Shown here in pieces: positions 53,074 to 61,299 of a stretch of DNA of 64,000 bases. The stretch is from Paraburkholderia sp. IMGN_8 (GTDB taxonomy: Bacteria; Pseudomonadota; Gammaproteobacteria; Burkholderiales; Burkholderiaceae). Positions within the stretch are counted from its first letter, which is position 1. Each line of letters begins with the position of its first letter. The notes below the pieces were generated by a model. That model saw only the letters and a list, made by a program, of their open reading frames with translations. It did not search any database and was not told the origin of the DNA. The DNA is taken from NCBI RefSeq assembly GCF_038050405.1, contig NZ_CP150900.1:1984001-2048000 (forward strand). Reading direction: 5' to 3'. Made by a program: the position numbers and the translations under genes.

Positions 53074-54171
53074 ATGCCGGGCATGAAACCGTCAAGCGTT
53101 GTGTGTTACGCCCGTCTGGTGTGCGGCGGCGTGTTGCTGGCCGGCGGGTTGTCGGTTTTCGTGGTCGCTCATGGCGCGGAGGGCGGCAGTTACCACCTCG
53201 AAAGGCAGGTGACGATAAAAAGTAGCGATACGGGGTGGGACTACAACTCGCTGGACCAGGCGCGGGGCCGGATTTTCATCGCGCATCGCAAAGACGGCCT
53301 GCATGTCTACGACATCGGCAAGGCGCGTGTCATTAAAACCCTGGCGCAATCAGCCGGCACAAACACGTCGGCGCTTGCGACCGAATTCGACGTGGGCCTC
53401 GCCGGCACGACCGACGGTCATGTCGTTGTATTCCAGCTCTCCAGTCTCAAGACGTTGTCTCGCTACAAGAGCGACACCGACGGCTTCGACGGCGCGACTT
53501 TCGACAAGGTGAGCAGGCGCTTCGTCATGGTCGGCGAGGCGGACAGCGTCAACAAGACGACCCCGGTGCTCTTTTTCGATGGCGTGACCGGCAAGCCGGC
53601 AGGTTCGGTCATGATCGACAGCACCAAGGTCGATGCGCCTCGTTCGGACGGCGCCGGCAATATCGTGATGCCGTTGCGCGACCAGGCGAAGGTCGTCAAG
53701 GTCGATGCCCGGACGATGAAAGTGGTCGCGACGTTCCCGCTCGACGATTGCCTGCAGCCCGCTGCGCTGGAAGTGGACCAGTCAGGTCAACGCATCTTCG
53801 TCGGCTGCCGGGGGCAGGGGGCGTCGCCACCACGATTGGCGGTGCTCGATGCGGCGTCTGGAAAACAGCTCGCCCGGCTACCGATTGGCCGGGGGGTAGA
53901 CGAAGTCATGTACGACGAAAAGGCTCGGCTGATCGTTACCGCCAATGGCGAGGACGCGAACATGACAGTCATTCAGCAAGCGGCCGCCGATACCTATCGG
54001 GTAACAGAAACCGTCGGCACGCAGCCAATGGCGCGAACCGGAGTGATGGATGCCATGACCGGCAGGATCTACCTGGTCAACGCCCAGTACGTCGTCAAGT
54101 ACGAGGAAGGGCATGCGCCGACCACGCGCTTCCTGCCCAACACATTCAGTGTCTTGACGTACAGCCGATAG
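53074..54171 (+). CDS. exported YncE-like beta-propeller protein
   Basis: Encodes 365 residues. A signal peptide (about 1-34) ends 'VVAHGA'. Repeated propeller blades follow: 'DYNSLDQARGRIFIAHRKDG', 'LHVYDIGKARVIKTL', 'ALEVDQSGQRIFVGCRGQGA' and 'VMYDEKARLIVTANGEDANM'. The fold is the YVTN/YncE type. In E. coli, yncE lies next to the TonB-dependent receptor gene yncD, and here the gene directly follows a TonB-dependent receptor after 102 bases. Periplasmic or surface role, partner and ligand unknown. Confidence 0.85.
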   Translation: MPGMKPSSVVCYARLVCGGVLLAGGLSVFVVAHGAEGGSYHLERQVTIKSSDTGWDYNSLDQARGRIFIAHRKDGLHVYDIGKARVIKTLAQSAGTNTSALATEFDVGLAGTTDGHVVVFQLSSLKTLSRYKSDTDGFDGATFDKVSRRFVMVGEADSVNKTTPVLFFDGVTGKPAGSVMIDSTKVDAPRSDGAGNIVMPLRDQAKVVKVDARTMKVVATFPLDDCLQPAALEVDQSGQRIFVGCRGQGASPPRLAVLDAASGKQLARLPIGRGVDEVMYDEKARLIVTANGEDANMTVIQQAAADTYRVTETVGTQPMARTGVMDAMTGRIYLVNAQYVVKYEEGHAPTTRFLPNTFSVLTYSR

Positions 54172-54314
54172 CGCTGGGTTGCGTTCAGCTCAGGTTGGAG
54201 TACGGGTCAATTTTCTGTCAGTTGGGGACGTTCTTGTCTTCGGTGCGGCATGAAACATGACGCGGTGTCATTGGCAGTCCTGCCATGTTCTCGCCACCCT
54301 TGGCTAAATTTGAA

Positions 54315-54342
54315 TTCAGGACGTGTTCATGTCCATTCAAGG
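54315..54342 (+). promoter_or_regulatory. 11-bp-phased repeats before second small Cache-like gene
   Basis: TTCAGGACGTG (54315) is followed by TTCATGTCCA (54326, 11-bp step) and TTCAAGG (54336, 10-bp step). It is a weaker relative of the boxes at 46469, 48515 and 60499. It lies about 70 bases before the start at 54407. Confidence 0.4.
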
Positions 54343-54406
54343 TGCCGAACCTACACTCGTTCGTACAACTGGTTCCATACCGCCCACCGGGCAAGAGAGG
54401 AGACAC

Positions 54407-54958
54407 ATGAAGACTTTGACCAAGATTGCATTCGTTACGACGCTCAGCGTGCTGTCGTCGGTATCGGTACTTTGCGCTGCGCAGGCGGCGCCAAACGCCG
54501 CGCCGGAAAAGCCGAAAAACTGGACGCCGCCAAACGAGAAAATCTTCGCGCAGGTGCTGTCCGAGCAGATCATGGCGAGCCATCCCGAACTGCTCAGCAT
54601 CACGTTCCACGGGATTCCGCCCGGTGCGGCCAACGGTACGTACACCATGTTCGCCGGCTCCTATCTGGATCGTATCGGCAACCCGGACGATCCGGACGAT
54701 ATCGACATCATGACAAAAGGCATCACCATCGTGGATCCGCGCTGGCACCGGACCAACGACACGGTCAAGAAATTCGTCATGATGATGCCGCTACGCGATG
54801 CGACCGGTGAAAACATCGGCCTTCTCGTTGCCGCCTATAAGAACGACGGCAAATACGCCAAAGGGGAGAAAGACTTTTTCCTCGCCGGCACTGCGTTGCG
54901 CGACAGCGTGCAGAAGCAGATTCCCAGTTTCAAGGCGTTGTTCAATCCGGCCCACTAG
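54407..54958 (+). CDS. small exported Cache-like domain protein
   Basis: Encodes 183 residues: signal peptide 'MKTLTKIAFVTTLSVLSSVS' to 'AAQAA', then one domain homologous to 47989 and to the receptor repeats: 'FAQVLSEQIMASHPELLSIT', 'FAGSYLDRIGNPDDPDDIDI', 'FVMMMPLRDATGENIGLLVA' and 'FKALFNPAH'. It is the most divergent copy, with an insertion near 'PRWHRTND'. ATG follows GAGGAGACAC. It lies between the two exported propellers. A strong hairpin follows the gene. Confidence 0.78.
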   Translation: MKTLTKIAFVTTLSVLSSVSVLCAAQAAPNAAPEKPKNWTPPNEKIFAQVLSEQIMASHPELLSITFHGIPPGAANGTYTMFAGSYLDRIGNPDDPDDIDIMTKGITIVDPRWHRTNDTVKKFVMMMPLRDATGENIGLLVAAYKNDGKYAKGEKDFFLAGTALRDSVQKQIPSFKALFNPAH

Positions 54959-54988
54959 ACACGTTGAGCGGTGGCTTGGGTGAAGTCG

Positions 54989-55022
54989 CTGAGCTTTCCC
55001 CGATTTGTCGAGGAAAGCTCAG
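54989..55022 (+). terminator. 11-bp perfect stem after small Cache-like gene
   Basis: CTGAGCTTTCC (54989-54999) pairs perfectly with GGAAAGCTCAG (55012-55022) across a 12-base loop, 30 bases after the stop. The U-tract is weak (TTGTCC), so it is a possible terminator or 3'-end stabiliser. The rest of the 243-bp gap holds no gene I can support. Confidence 0.5.
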
Positions 55023-55201
55023 TTGTCCTCAGACGGTGCGTTGTACTGGTCGTCGAGCGGCTGCCAGGCGCGCCGGACACCCCGGCCGCGCGAGGTACGA
55101 TCCACCCGTACCTGTTTTGACGGTTAGCCTTGCGGACCTGAGCCCCAGGCGGCTCTTGCCCTACGCCGTCTCACCATCGATTGTTCTTCAGGATACCGAA
55201 A

Positions 55202-56290
55202 ATGCGTGTGCGAAATTCCCTGCTGTCCCTTGCGGCGCTCGCCTGTGCCACACTTTGCGCGGGCCTGCCTGGCGAAACGGCGGCAGCCGAGCCTGCTGCC
55301 ACTGCCGCGGTGGTGCTTCATCTGGGCGGTCGTACCGAACTGCCGGGCTATGACGGAGACTTTGATCATTTCGCCGCCGACGTCAAAGGGAACCGGTTGT
55401 TTCTCGCCGGCGAAGACCAGGGCACGCTCGAGGTCTTCGATCTCCAGACCGGCGCGCATCTGAAAACGGTCAAAGGCTTCGAACAGCCACACGGCATTCT
55501 CTACCTGCCCGACGTGAACCGTCTGATCGTGACCGACAGCGGCGCCGGCATGACCAAGGTGGTCGATGCCGCCATCTATCGCGTCATCGGATCAATCCCA
55601 CTTACTGTCGGCGCGGATTCCATGTACTACGATCCATCGCGCCAGCATCTGTACGTCGTCACCGGCGGCAAGAATGCGGATCCGAAAATGTCCAGAACCA
55701 TCGTCGCGGAGGTTGACCCGAGAACCGGCAAGCGCATTGGCGAGATGACCTTCGACACCGACTTCACGGAGTCGATGGTGGCGGAGCAGAAAGGCCACCG
55801 GCTGTTCATCAACCTGACCGGCAAGAGCGCGATGGCGGTGGTCGACAAGGCCAGCCGCCGGGTCATCGACACCTGGCCGATCAAGGGAGCGGAGCTGAAC
55901 GCGGCGATGGCTTTCGACGAAACCCATCAACGGTTGTTCGTCGGCACGCGCAAGCCGTTCAAGCTGCTGGTGCTCGATGCCCGCAGCGGGGCCACGCTGG
56001 CAAGTTTCGACGCTCCTGAGCGGACCAATCAGGTGATTTTCGATAAGACCAACCAACGCATCTATATGGCTGGTGACGACTATCTCGGTGTGATCAGGCA
56101 GAAAGACGCGACGCATTACGAGGAACTCGCTCACGTGCCGACGGCCAAGGGCGCCAAGACGGCCATTCTGGTGCCTGAGTTGCACCGGCTGTACGTCGCG
56201 GTGTCGCCGGGGGAGAGTAAGGCAGGCGGTGCGTTGCTGCGTTTTGACGTGCTGCCGGACGGCGCGGTTCATTCGCTGGCTGGAAACTGA
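55202..56290 (+). CDS. exported YncE-like beta-propeller protein
   Basis: Encodes 362 residues. Signal peptide 'MRVRNSLLSLAALACATLCA' to 'GETAAA'. Blades include 'FAADVKGNRLFLAGEDQGTL', 'GILYLPDVNRLIVTDSGAGM', 'MYYDPSRQHLYVVTGGKNAD' and 'VIFDKTNQRIYMAGDDYLGV'. It is a relative of the propeller at 53074, though not a recent duplicate. It closes the exported cluster; a 16-bp palindrome follows and the ATP-citrate-lyase-like gene begins 95 bases later. Function unknown; lactonase or ligand-handling roles are both possible. Confidence 0.84.
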   Translation: MRVRNSLLSLAALACATLCAGLPGETAAAEPAATAAVVLHLGGRTELPGYDGDFDHFAADVKGNRLFLAGEDQGTLEVFDLQTGAHLKTVKGFEQPHGILYLPDVNRLIVTDSGAGMTKVVDAAIYRVIGSIPLTVGADSMYYDPSRQHLYVVTGGKNADPKMSRTIVAEVDPRTGKRIGEMTFDTDFTESMVAEQKGHRLFINLTGKSAMAVVDKASRRVIDTWPIKGAELNAAMAFDETHQRLFVGTRKPFKLLVLDARSGATLASFDAPERTNQVIFDKTNQRIYMAGDDYLGVIRQKDATHYEELAHVPTAKGAKTAILVPELHRLYVAVSPGESKAGGALLRFDVLPDGAVHSLAGN

Positions 56291-56296
56291 AGCCGG

Positions 56297-56312
56297 AGGG
56301 CCGCGCGGCCCT
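56297..56312 (+). terminator. palindrome AGGGCCGCGCGGCCCT after propeller gene
   Basis: A perfect 16-bp GC-rich palindrome begins 7 bases after the stop and is followed by TCATGTCAC. It is a likely hairpin and may separate the exported cluster from the ATP-citrate-lyase-like genes. Confidence 0.45.
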
Positions 56313-56385
56313 TCATGTCACGGCGCTGTGGCCCGGGCGGCGCACGGGTGCTTTGCGGACGCCAGAATCCCCCGCAGGAGGCGAT

Positions 56386-57678
56386 ATGCAGGTCACAGGT
56401 ATGTTGTACGGCGCGCGGCTGCTGCAATTCGGAGGTTTTCCGGCCGCGGAAGTACTAGGCCCGGACGCGAGTGAGGAGCAAATCAAGGCGTTGCTCGACC
56501 GCTACGGATCGGTGTTCGTGAAACCGGTGTTCAAAGGCGGCGTCGGGAAGAAGGGCAAGGCGGGCCTGGTTGGACGTGCAAATGATCTCAAGAGTGCGCT
56601 GCGGGAAAAGGAGCGTCTTTATTTCGTCGAGCATCGGCACGGCAATCAGGTCGCCAAATCCAATGGCGTCACGTTCGAAGGGGCAGTCCCTGCCGAGCAT
56701 GAGGTTTACTTCTCGATCACCGACTCGACGCATTTCCGTGCGCCGACGATGACGCTCACACACCATGGCGGCGTTGACATCGAGGAACTCGACCGGGGTC
56801 TGGTCGCGCAGATACCGTTCGATCCGCTCACCGGACTGAAGGCATTTGTCGTCGCCAATGCATTGTCCGCGCTGAAGGCACCGAAGGAAATCATCTCGCC
56901 GCTGGTTCAGCACTTGCCCAAGCTATGGGAGCTGTATCACAACTTCGGTATGACGACGCTCGAATTGAACCCGATCCGCATGCGTGCGGAGCGCGACGGC
57001 CGGCTCGTGCCGGTGGCGTGCGACTTCAAGGGCGGGTTCGACCGGGATGACACCCGCTGGCAGCGCCTGAATCTGCCGCCCCATCTTTTCTCGATGGACC
57101 ACTCGGACTTCGAGCAGGAGATCAATCAGCTTCGTACGTACCAGGGGCAGAGCGATGTGTACGTGATCAACGATCACGGAACGATCCTTGCCCCGACGTT
57201 CGGCGGCGGCGCCAATTCGCTCGTATCGGAGATGCTGGGCGACGACGCCATTATTTCCTCGGACTTCGGCGGAAATCCGCCTTACGAGAAGATGAAGGAA
57301 GTAGCACGTATCTGTTTCAGGCACTGGCTCAAGCAGACGAACGTTCTCTTCATTATTGGCGGCAAGTCGAACAACACGGACATCTTCGAAACCTTCCGAG
57401 CGATGGCTGATGCGCTTCGCGAATATTTCAGCGAGCACGGACCGACGCCGCTGCACGTGGTGATTGGCCGAGGTGGTCCGAACCTCGTGCGCGGCATGGG
57501 CGCAATGCGGGATACCTGTGATGCACTCGGCTTGCCATACAGCATGTTCGGCTTTGACTCGGATATCAGCGAGGTCATTTACTACGCGAAGACATGTGAC
57601 GAGTGGATGAAGTCCGGCGGTCGCGACCGAGTGGCAACCATGATGACTGCCACTCAGCCCGCGTCGTCCGCTGCATGA
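56386..57678 (+). CDS. ATP-citrate-lyase-like small subunit (ATP-grasp plus citrate-binding domain)
   Basis: Encodes 430 residues. An ATP-grasp succinyl-CoA-synthetase-beta-like domain (about 1-225; 'SVFVKPVFKGGVGKKGKAGL', 'MTTLELNPIR') is followed by the citrate-binding Rossmann domain ('LAPTFGGGANSLVSEMLGDD', 'VLFIIGGKSNNTDIFETF', 'VVIGRGGPNLVRGMG'). The order matches the N-terminal half of animal ATP-citrate lyase and bacterial AclB. The ATG follows CAGGAGGCGAT. The next gene encodes the other half, so the pair should cleave citrate or a related (methyl)citrate-type acid using ATP and CoA. Substrate unproven. Confidence 0.84.
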   Translation: MQVTGMLYGARLLQFGGFPAAEVLGPDASEEQIKALLDRYGSVFVKPVFKGGVGKKGKAGLVGRANDLKSALREKERLYFVEHRHGNQVAKSNGVTFEGAVPAEHEVYFSITDSTHFRAPTMTLTHHGGVDIEELDRGLVAQIPFDPLTGLKAFVVANALSALKAPKEIISPLVQHLPKLWELYHNFGMTTLELNPIRMRAERDGRLVPVACDFKGGFDRDDTRWQRLNLPPHLFSMDHSDFEQEINQLRTYQGQSDVYVINDHGTILAPTFGGGANSLVSEMLGDDAIISSDFGGNPPYEKMKEVARICFRHWLKQTNVLFIIGGKSNNTDIFETFRAMADALREYFSEHGPTPLHVVIGRGGPNLVRGMGAMRDTCDALGLPYSMFGFDSDISEVIYYAKTCDEWMKSGGRDRVATMMTATQPASSAA

Positions 57679-57699
57679 CCAGCAAGAACGGAGACCACC

Positions 57700-58203
57700 G
57701 TGTATAAGCAAGGTGTAGGTGATTTCAAGTACTACGTCGGTACCGGTTCGCTCGCGTACGCCGCGACTCGCGAAGACCGTGTTTGCGTGTTAAACATTCT
57801 CGGCAGCGAGTCGCGGCAGGTGACGCCGGCCGGCCATATTTATTCCGGCGGCAATGTCGTGTTCGGGACGTCGCCAGGACGACGGGGACAGGTTCTCGAG
57901 ACTTCGATCGGCAACATTCCCGTCTACAACAACGTGGTGGAAGGTCTGGAGGACGGGCACGCGTTCAATTGTGGTGTGATCTATCTGCCACCCTCCGCGG
58001 CGCGTGACGGCGTCGCGGAATTGATTCGCGTGAACCGCAGCCTGAAGAAGATCTTCATCGTCACGGAGAAGATGTCGGTGCACGATTCGCGCGAGATTCG
58101 CGCGATGGGCCAGCAAAATGGCGTCGATATATTCGGCGGCAACAGTCTGGGCGTTGCCGACGCGTGGAACCGGGTGCGGATCGGCGGCGTTGGGTGGCGA
58201 TAG
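57700..58203 (+). CDS. ATP-citrate-lyase-like large subunit, N-terminal part (frameshifted)
   Basis: Encodes 167 residues from a GTG after ACGGAGACCACC. It is the CoA-binding Rossmann domain of a succinyl-CoA-synthetase-alpha/ATP-citrate-lyase type: 'NILGSESRQVTPAGHIYSGG', 'VYNNVVEGLEDGHAFNCGVI' and 'NGVDIFGGNSLGVADAWNRV'. The frame stops at 58201 while the rest of the domain continues in the +1 frame ('GGDSPDESLRKGSIAI'). A single extra base, or loss of two, near 58186-58198 explains this. It is 21 bases after the small-subunit gene, so the two were one operon. Confidence 0.78.
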   Translation: MYKQGVGDFKYYVGTGSLAYAATREDRVCVLNILGSESRQVTPAGHIYSGGNVVFGTSPGRRGQVLETSIGNIPVYNNVVEGLEDGHAFNCGVIYLPPSAARDGVAELIRVNRSLKKIFIVTEKMSVHDSREIRAMGQQNGVDIFGGNSLGVADAWNRVRIGGVGWR

Positions 58204-60403
58204 CCCTGATGAATCGCTGAGGAAAGGGTCGATTGCTATCCTCTCGAACTCCGGTGGTTTCACGACAACGATCGCGAGCTATCTGCGGATGGCCGGCTGG
58301 GGGACGACGACCCTGATCTCGAGCGGCAAGGACGTGTACATTCATTTCGCCGCGCCCGAATTCGCGTTTGCCCTTGCCAACGACGCGCGCAGCAAGGCTG
58401 CGGTGCTGTACGCCGAGCCGGGAGGCTATTACGAACTCGACGCACATTTCGCCAAGCCGGTGGTGGCATGCGTGGTCGGCAGGTGGAAACGCAAGCTGAC
58501 GCGTGCTGTAGGCCATGCGGGCGCACTGGCGGGTGGGGACGATGACGCGCAAGCCAAGGAGCGCTGGTTCATGGAGAAGTTCGGTGTCGACGGCGTGTTT
58601 ACGCCCGAGCGGCCGGTAGTCTCAGCGAGGGGTGCACTGGTTACCAACATTGCGCACATTCCGGCGGCGCTTACCGCCGTTATGCGGGAGAACGGCGCGC
58701 TTCCGGATTTCGCGCCGGAAGGCAGTCTCGCGCTGAAGCCGTGGTTCCGGTCATGCAACGGGCTATCGCTGCCGCCCGAACTTGACATTCCAACGGCTGA
58801 CGCGATGCCGCCGTACGACGAACAGATCGCTGCGCTGAACCGGCAAGTTGGCGCGGTACCGCCACGTCAAAACATGAAGGATGCGTCTGGCGCCTCGCGG
58901 ATGGACCCGAAGACTCAGGTGACCAGTCTGCACGGCGTGTCGATGCTCGAGGCCGCCCAACGCTCGCTTGAGGCGAACGTGTGTCTCGCGCTGCTGCACG
59001 ATCCCGGGGATGAGAACGACGCGAAGCTGGTCAACGTTGCGATCGGCGCCGAAATCAACCTGAATGGCAATCCGGCACTCGCGGCGGCACAGGCGGCGCG
59101 CGAGGCCGGCAATGCGCCGAACAGTGTGCTCGCCGCCGCCCTGAGCATTGTCGGCCCGCGCCGCGCGGAGGGCGCGCGGCAGGCAGTGCGCGCGCTCATC
59201 GATCTCGGGACGACCGCAGGTCTGCACGATGTGCTCGACGAGACTTTCGACGTGACCACGATGCCAACCGATGCGGCGACGCGCGAAATACTGATTGGTG
59301 GCGAGCCGGATGCAAACGCGCAACTTGTCCTGGCCGGTCTGAGGGAGCGTGGCGTGCAATCGGTGTTCGTTCGTTATATCGAGTCGCTCGGCGGGCACCC
59401 GCGTGCAGACGGCGTGCTGGCAGCGATAACGACGACGCTTGCATGGGACCCATTGATGCGCAAACGGGTGTCCCGTCTTACGGCCGAAAGCCTGCCGTGG
59501 TGGATGCGCCTGTTCGGCACGCTGATCGGCGCATCGGTCGACGAGGCACAGCATCGACCAGAATCCGTATGCGGAATTCCGACCGTCGAGATCGTCAGTC
59601 GTCGCTCCCTGACAGAGATGGCTTGCATCGCCCTGATCGGCGTGGAGCCGACCTCCGCGGATCTGTTTGCGTTCGAAACCCTGGTCGGGCTTCTGCTGAC
59701 TAACGGTCCCGGCGCCATTTCGGCGCAGGGGGCGAAAGGGGCGACATCCGCTGACGGTCCGGAAAGCCCGGATCGTGTCCAGCTGAATAAGGCGATGGTG
59801 GGTTTTCTCACTCACTCGGGTTTCGCGCACGGAGGCAATGGTTTCGAAGGCGTTGCCTTCCTGCTCGAGCGTTTCAGGGGCGTCGGGCTGGCCGATCCCG
59901 GGAACCCGGCGCATGGACTTGACCTGAAAGCGATGGCGACGGACTTTGCCCGCGTATACGGTAGCGAGCGTGCGCGGCGCAAGGAGGTCGGCGCGCACGC
60001 GGCAGGGGCGTTGCCGTGCATCAACCATCCGGTATTCAAGGGTAAGCCGGTCAACGTCGACCCGCGCGAGGAGTTCGTGTTCAAGCTTTACGACGGCCGG
60101 GGCGAGTACAACATCTTTCACGACTACTACCGCACGCTGGTGCAGGCCTTGTACGACGAAAACGTGACGCGCAATGTGTTCGCGGTCAACATCGACGCTG
60201 TCATAGCGTCACTGCTGCTGAAGATGTTGTGGAGCCGTCACCAGGCCGGCGACGTCTCTGATCAGGAACTCGAGACGGCGGCCTTCACCGTCTTCCTGTA
60301 CGGCCGGATGATCGGCTGTGCCGCGGAGATCGACGATCACCTCAATCGCGGCCGTAACCTTGATACGCGAACATCACAAGCGGTGGTGCGGTACGTCGCG
60401 TAG
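58118..60403 (+). pseudogene. ATP-citrate-lyase-like large subunit, C-terminal part (frameshifted)
   Basis: Homology becomes meaningful at about 58190 and runs to the stop at 60403. 'GSIAILSNSGGFTTTIASYL' opens the ligase half. 'VGHAGAL' holds the His (codon 58514) that is phosphorylated in this family. The C-terminal domain (about 59560 onward) resembles the citrate-synthase-like lyase domain: 'CINHPVFKGKPVNVDP' aligns with the lyase His and 'VNIDAVIASLLLKML' with the lyase Asp. No good start codon with a ribosome-binding site exists at the break, so this is the second half of one roughly 900-residue protein. All catalytic motifs look intact apart from the frame error. Confidence 0.72.
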
Positions 60404-60498
60404 TGGGTAGCAGGATGAGCGCGCATGCGTGGGGACGCAAAGAGCCGCTAAGAGCCGCGTCAGCGAAACCGCACCGAGGGTTACCCCCGAATCGAAAA

Positions 60499-60520
60499 TT
60501 CAGGTTGCGTTCAGGTTGTG
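60499..60520 (+). promoter_or_regulatory. two TTCAGGTTG repeats at 11-bp phase before two-component genes
   Basis: TTCAGGTTGCG and TTCAGGTTGTG are adjacent and exactly 11 bp apart, with a TTCATTCAG near copy at 60531. They lie about 115 bases before the response-regulator start. The same unit occurs before the binding-protein genes at 46673 and 48737. Probable autoregulatory site. The 230-bp gap also has AAGAGCCGC twice near 60439. Confidence 0.6.
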
Positions 60521-60633
60521 CTGCTAATTATTCATTCAGATAAGAGCACAAGAAACACCGCCGACCAGTGCATTGCTTGTGATGGTAGCGAGTTTGCGCT
60601 AGCCTGAGACCATCGGAGACGCTCCCTCGATAT

Positions 60634-61299
60634 ATGAAAATTCTGATCGTTGAAGACCAGCGCAAGCTAGGTCTGTTTCTTAGGCAAGCATTGATCGAGC
60701 GTGCCTATACCGCCACCTGGGTGGCGAGTTGCACGGAGGCGCGCGAGGCGCTCTGCGAGTCCAGTTATGACGTCATTGTGCTGGATCTCGGTTTGCCTGA
60801 CGGCGATGGCCTCGCCCTGCTGCGCGAATGGCGCAGCGCAGGCTTTAACGAGCCCGTGCTGATCCTCAGTGCGCGCGACGCGGTGGAGGATCGCATCAGC
60901 GGTCTCGACGTAGGCGCCGACGATTACCTGTCCAAGCCGTTCAGTCTCGAAGAACTCCTGGCACGCTTGCGATCCTTGTTGCGGCGCCAGTCCGCCGTGA
61001 AGGAGACGGTGCTGCAGCACCAGGGCGTCAAGCTCGATCTCCTTAGCCGTACGGTGCACCTGAACGGGCAACCGGTCGACCTGACCAGCCGCGAATTCGC
61101 CTTACTCGAAATATTTCTGCAGAACCCCGGGCGAATTCTGACGCGTACCTTGATCTCCGAGAAGATCTGGGAATCCCATTACGACGTCGACACCAATCTC
61201 CTCGACGTCTATATGAGTCGGCTGCGCGCCAAGTTCGAAGTCCCGCTCGGCAAACCGCTGTTCAAAACGGTGCGTGGCGTAGGCTATCAGCTCGTATGA
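60634..61299 (+). CDS. OmpR/PhoB family response regulator
   Basis: Encodes 221 residues. The receiver domain (1-118) has the acidic pocket in 'MKILIVEDQRKLG', phospho-acceptor D51 in 'VIVLDLGLPDGDG', Thr/Ser position 'ILSARDAVEDRISGLDVGAD' and Lys in 'YLSKPFSLEEL'. The winged-helix output domain (about 125-220) has 'VDLTSREFALLEIFLQNPGR' and 'VDTNLLDVYMSRLRAKFE'. It is of the CzcR/QseB-like branch. The sensor kinase overlaps its stop by 4 bases. Tandem 11-bp repeats upstream suggest autoregulation and link it to the exported cluster. Confidence 0.94.
   Translation: MKILIVEDQRKLGLFLRQALIERAYTATWVASCTEAREALCESSYDVIVLDLGLPDGDGLALLREWRSAGFNEPVLILSARDAVEDRISGLDVGADDYLSKPFSLEELLARLRSLLRRQSAVKETVLQHQGVKLDLLSRTVHLNGQPVDLTSREFALLEIFLQNPGRILTRTLISEKIWESHYDVDTNLLDVYMSRLRAKFEVPLGKPLFKTVRGVGYQLV

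Noticed and set aside
58180..58203. Programmed frameshift in the ATP-citrate-lyase-like gene
   Set aside because: There is no A- or U-rich slippery heptamer, no internal Shine-Dalgarno stimulus and no obvious downstream structure, so mutation or sequencing error is simpler.
58763..60121. Minus-strand open frame of about 452 codons
   Set aside because: It is antisense to the ATP-citrate-lyase-like C-terminal half, which carries conserved catalytic motifs. The minus-strand product is Arg/His/Gln-rich and domainless.
60430..60460. Direct repeat AAGAGCCGC before the two-component genes
   Set aside because: Only two short copies are present, too little to call a repeat element or regulatory site.
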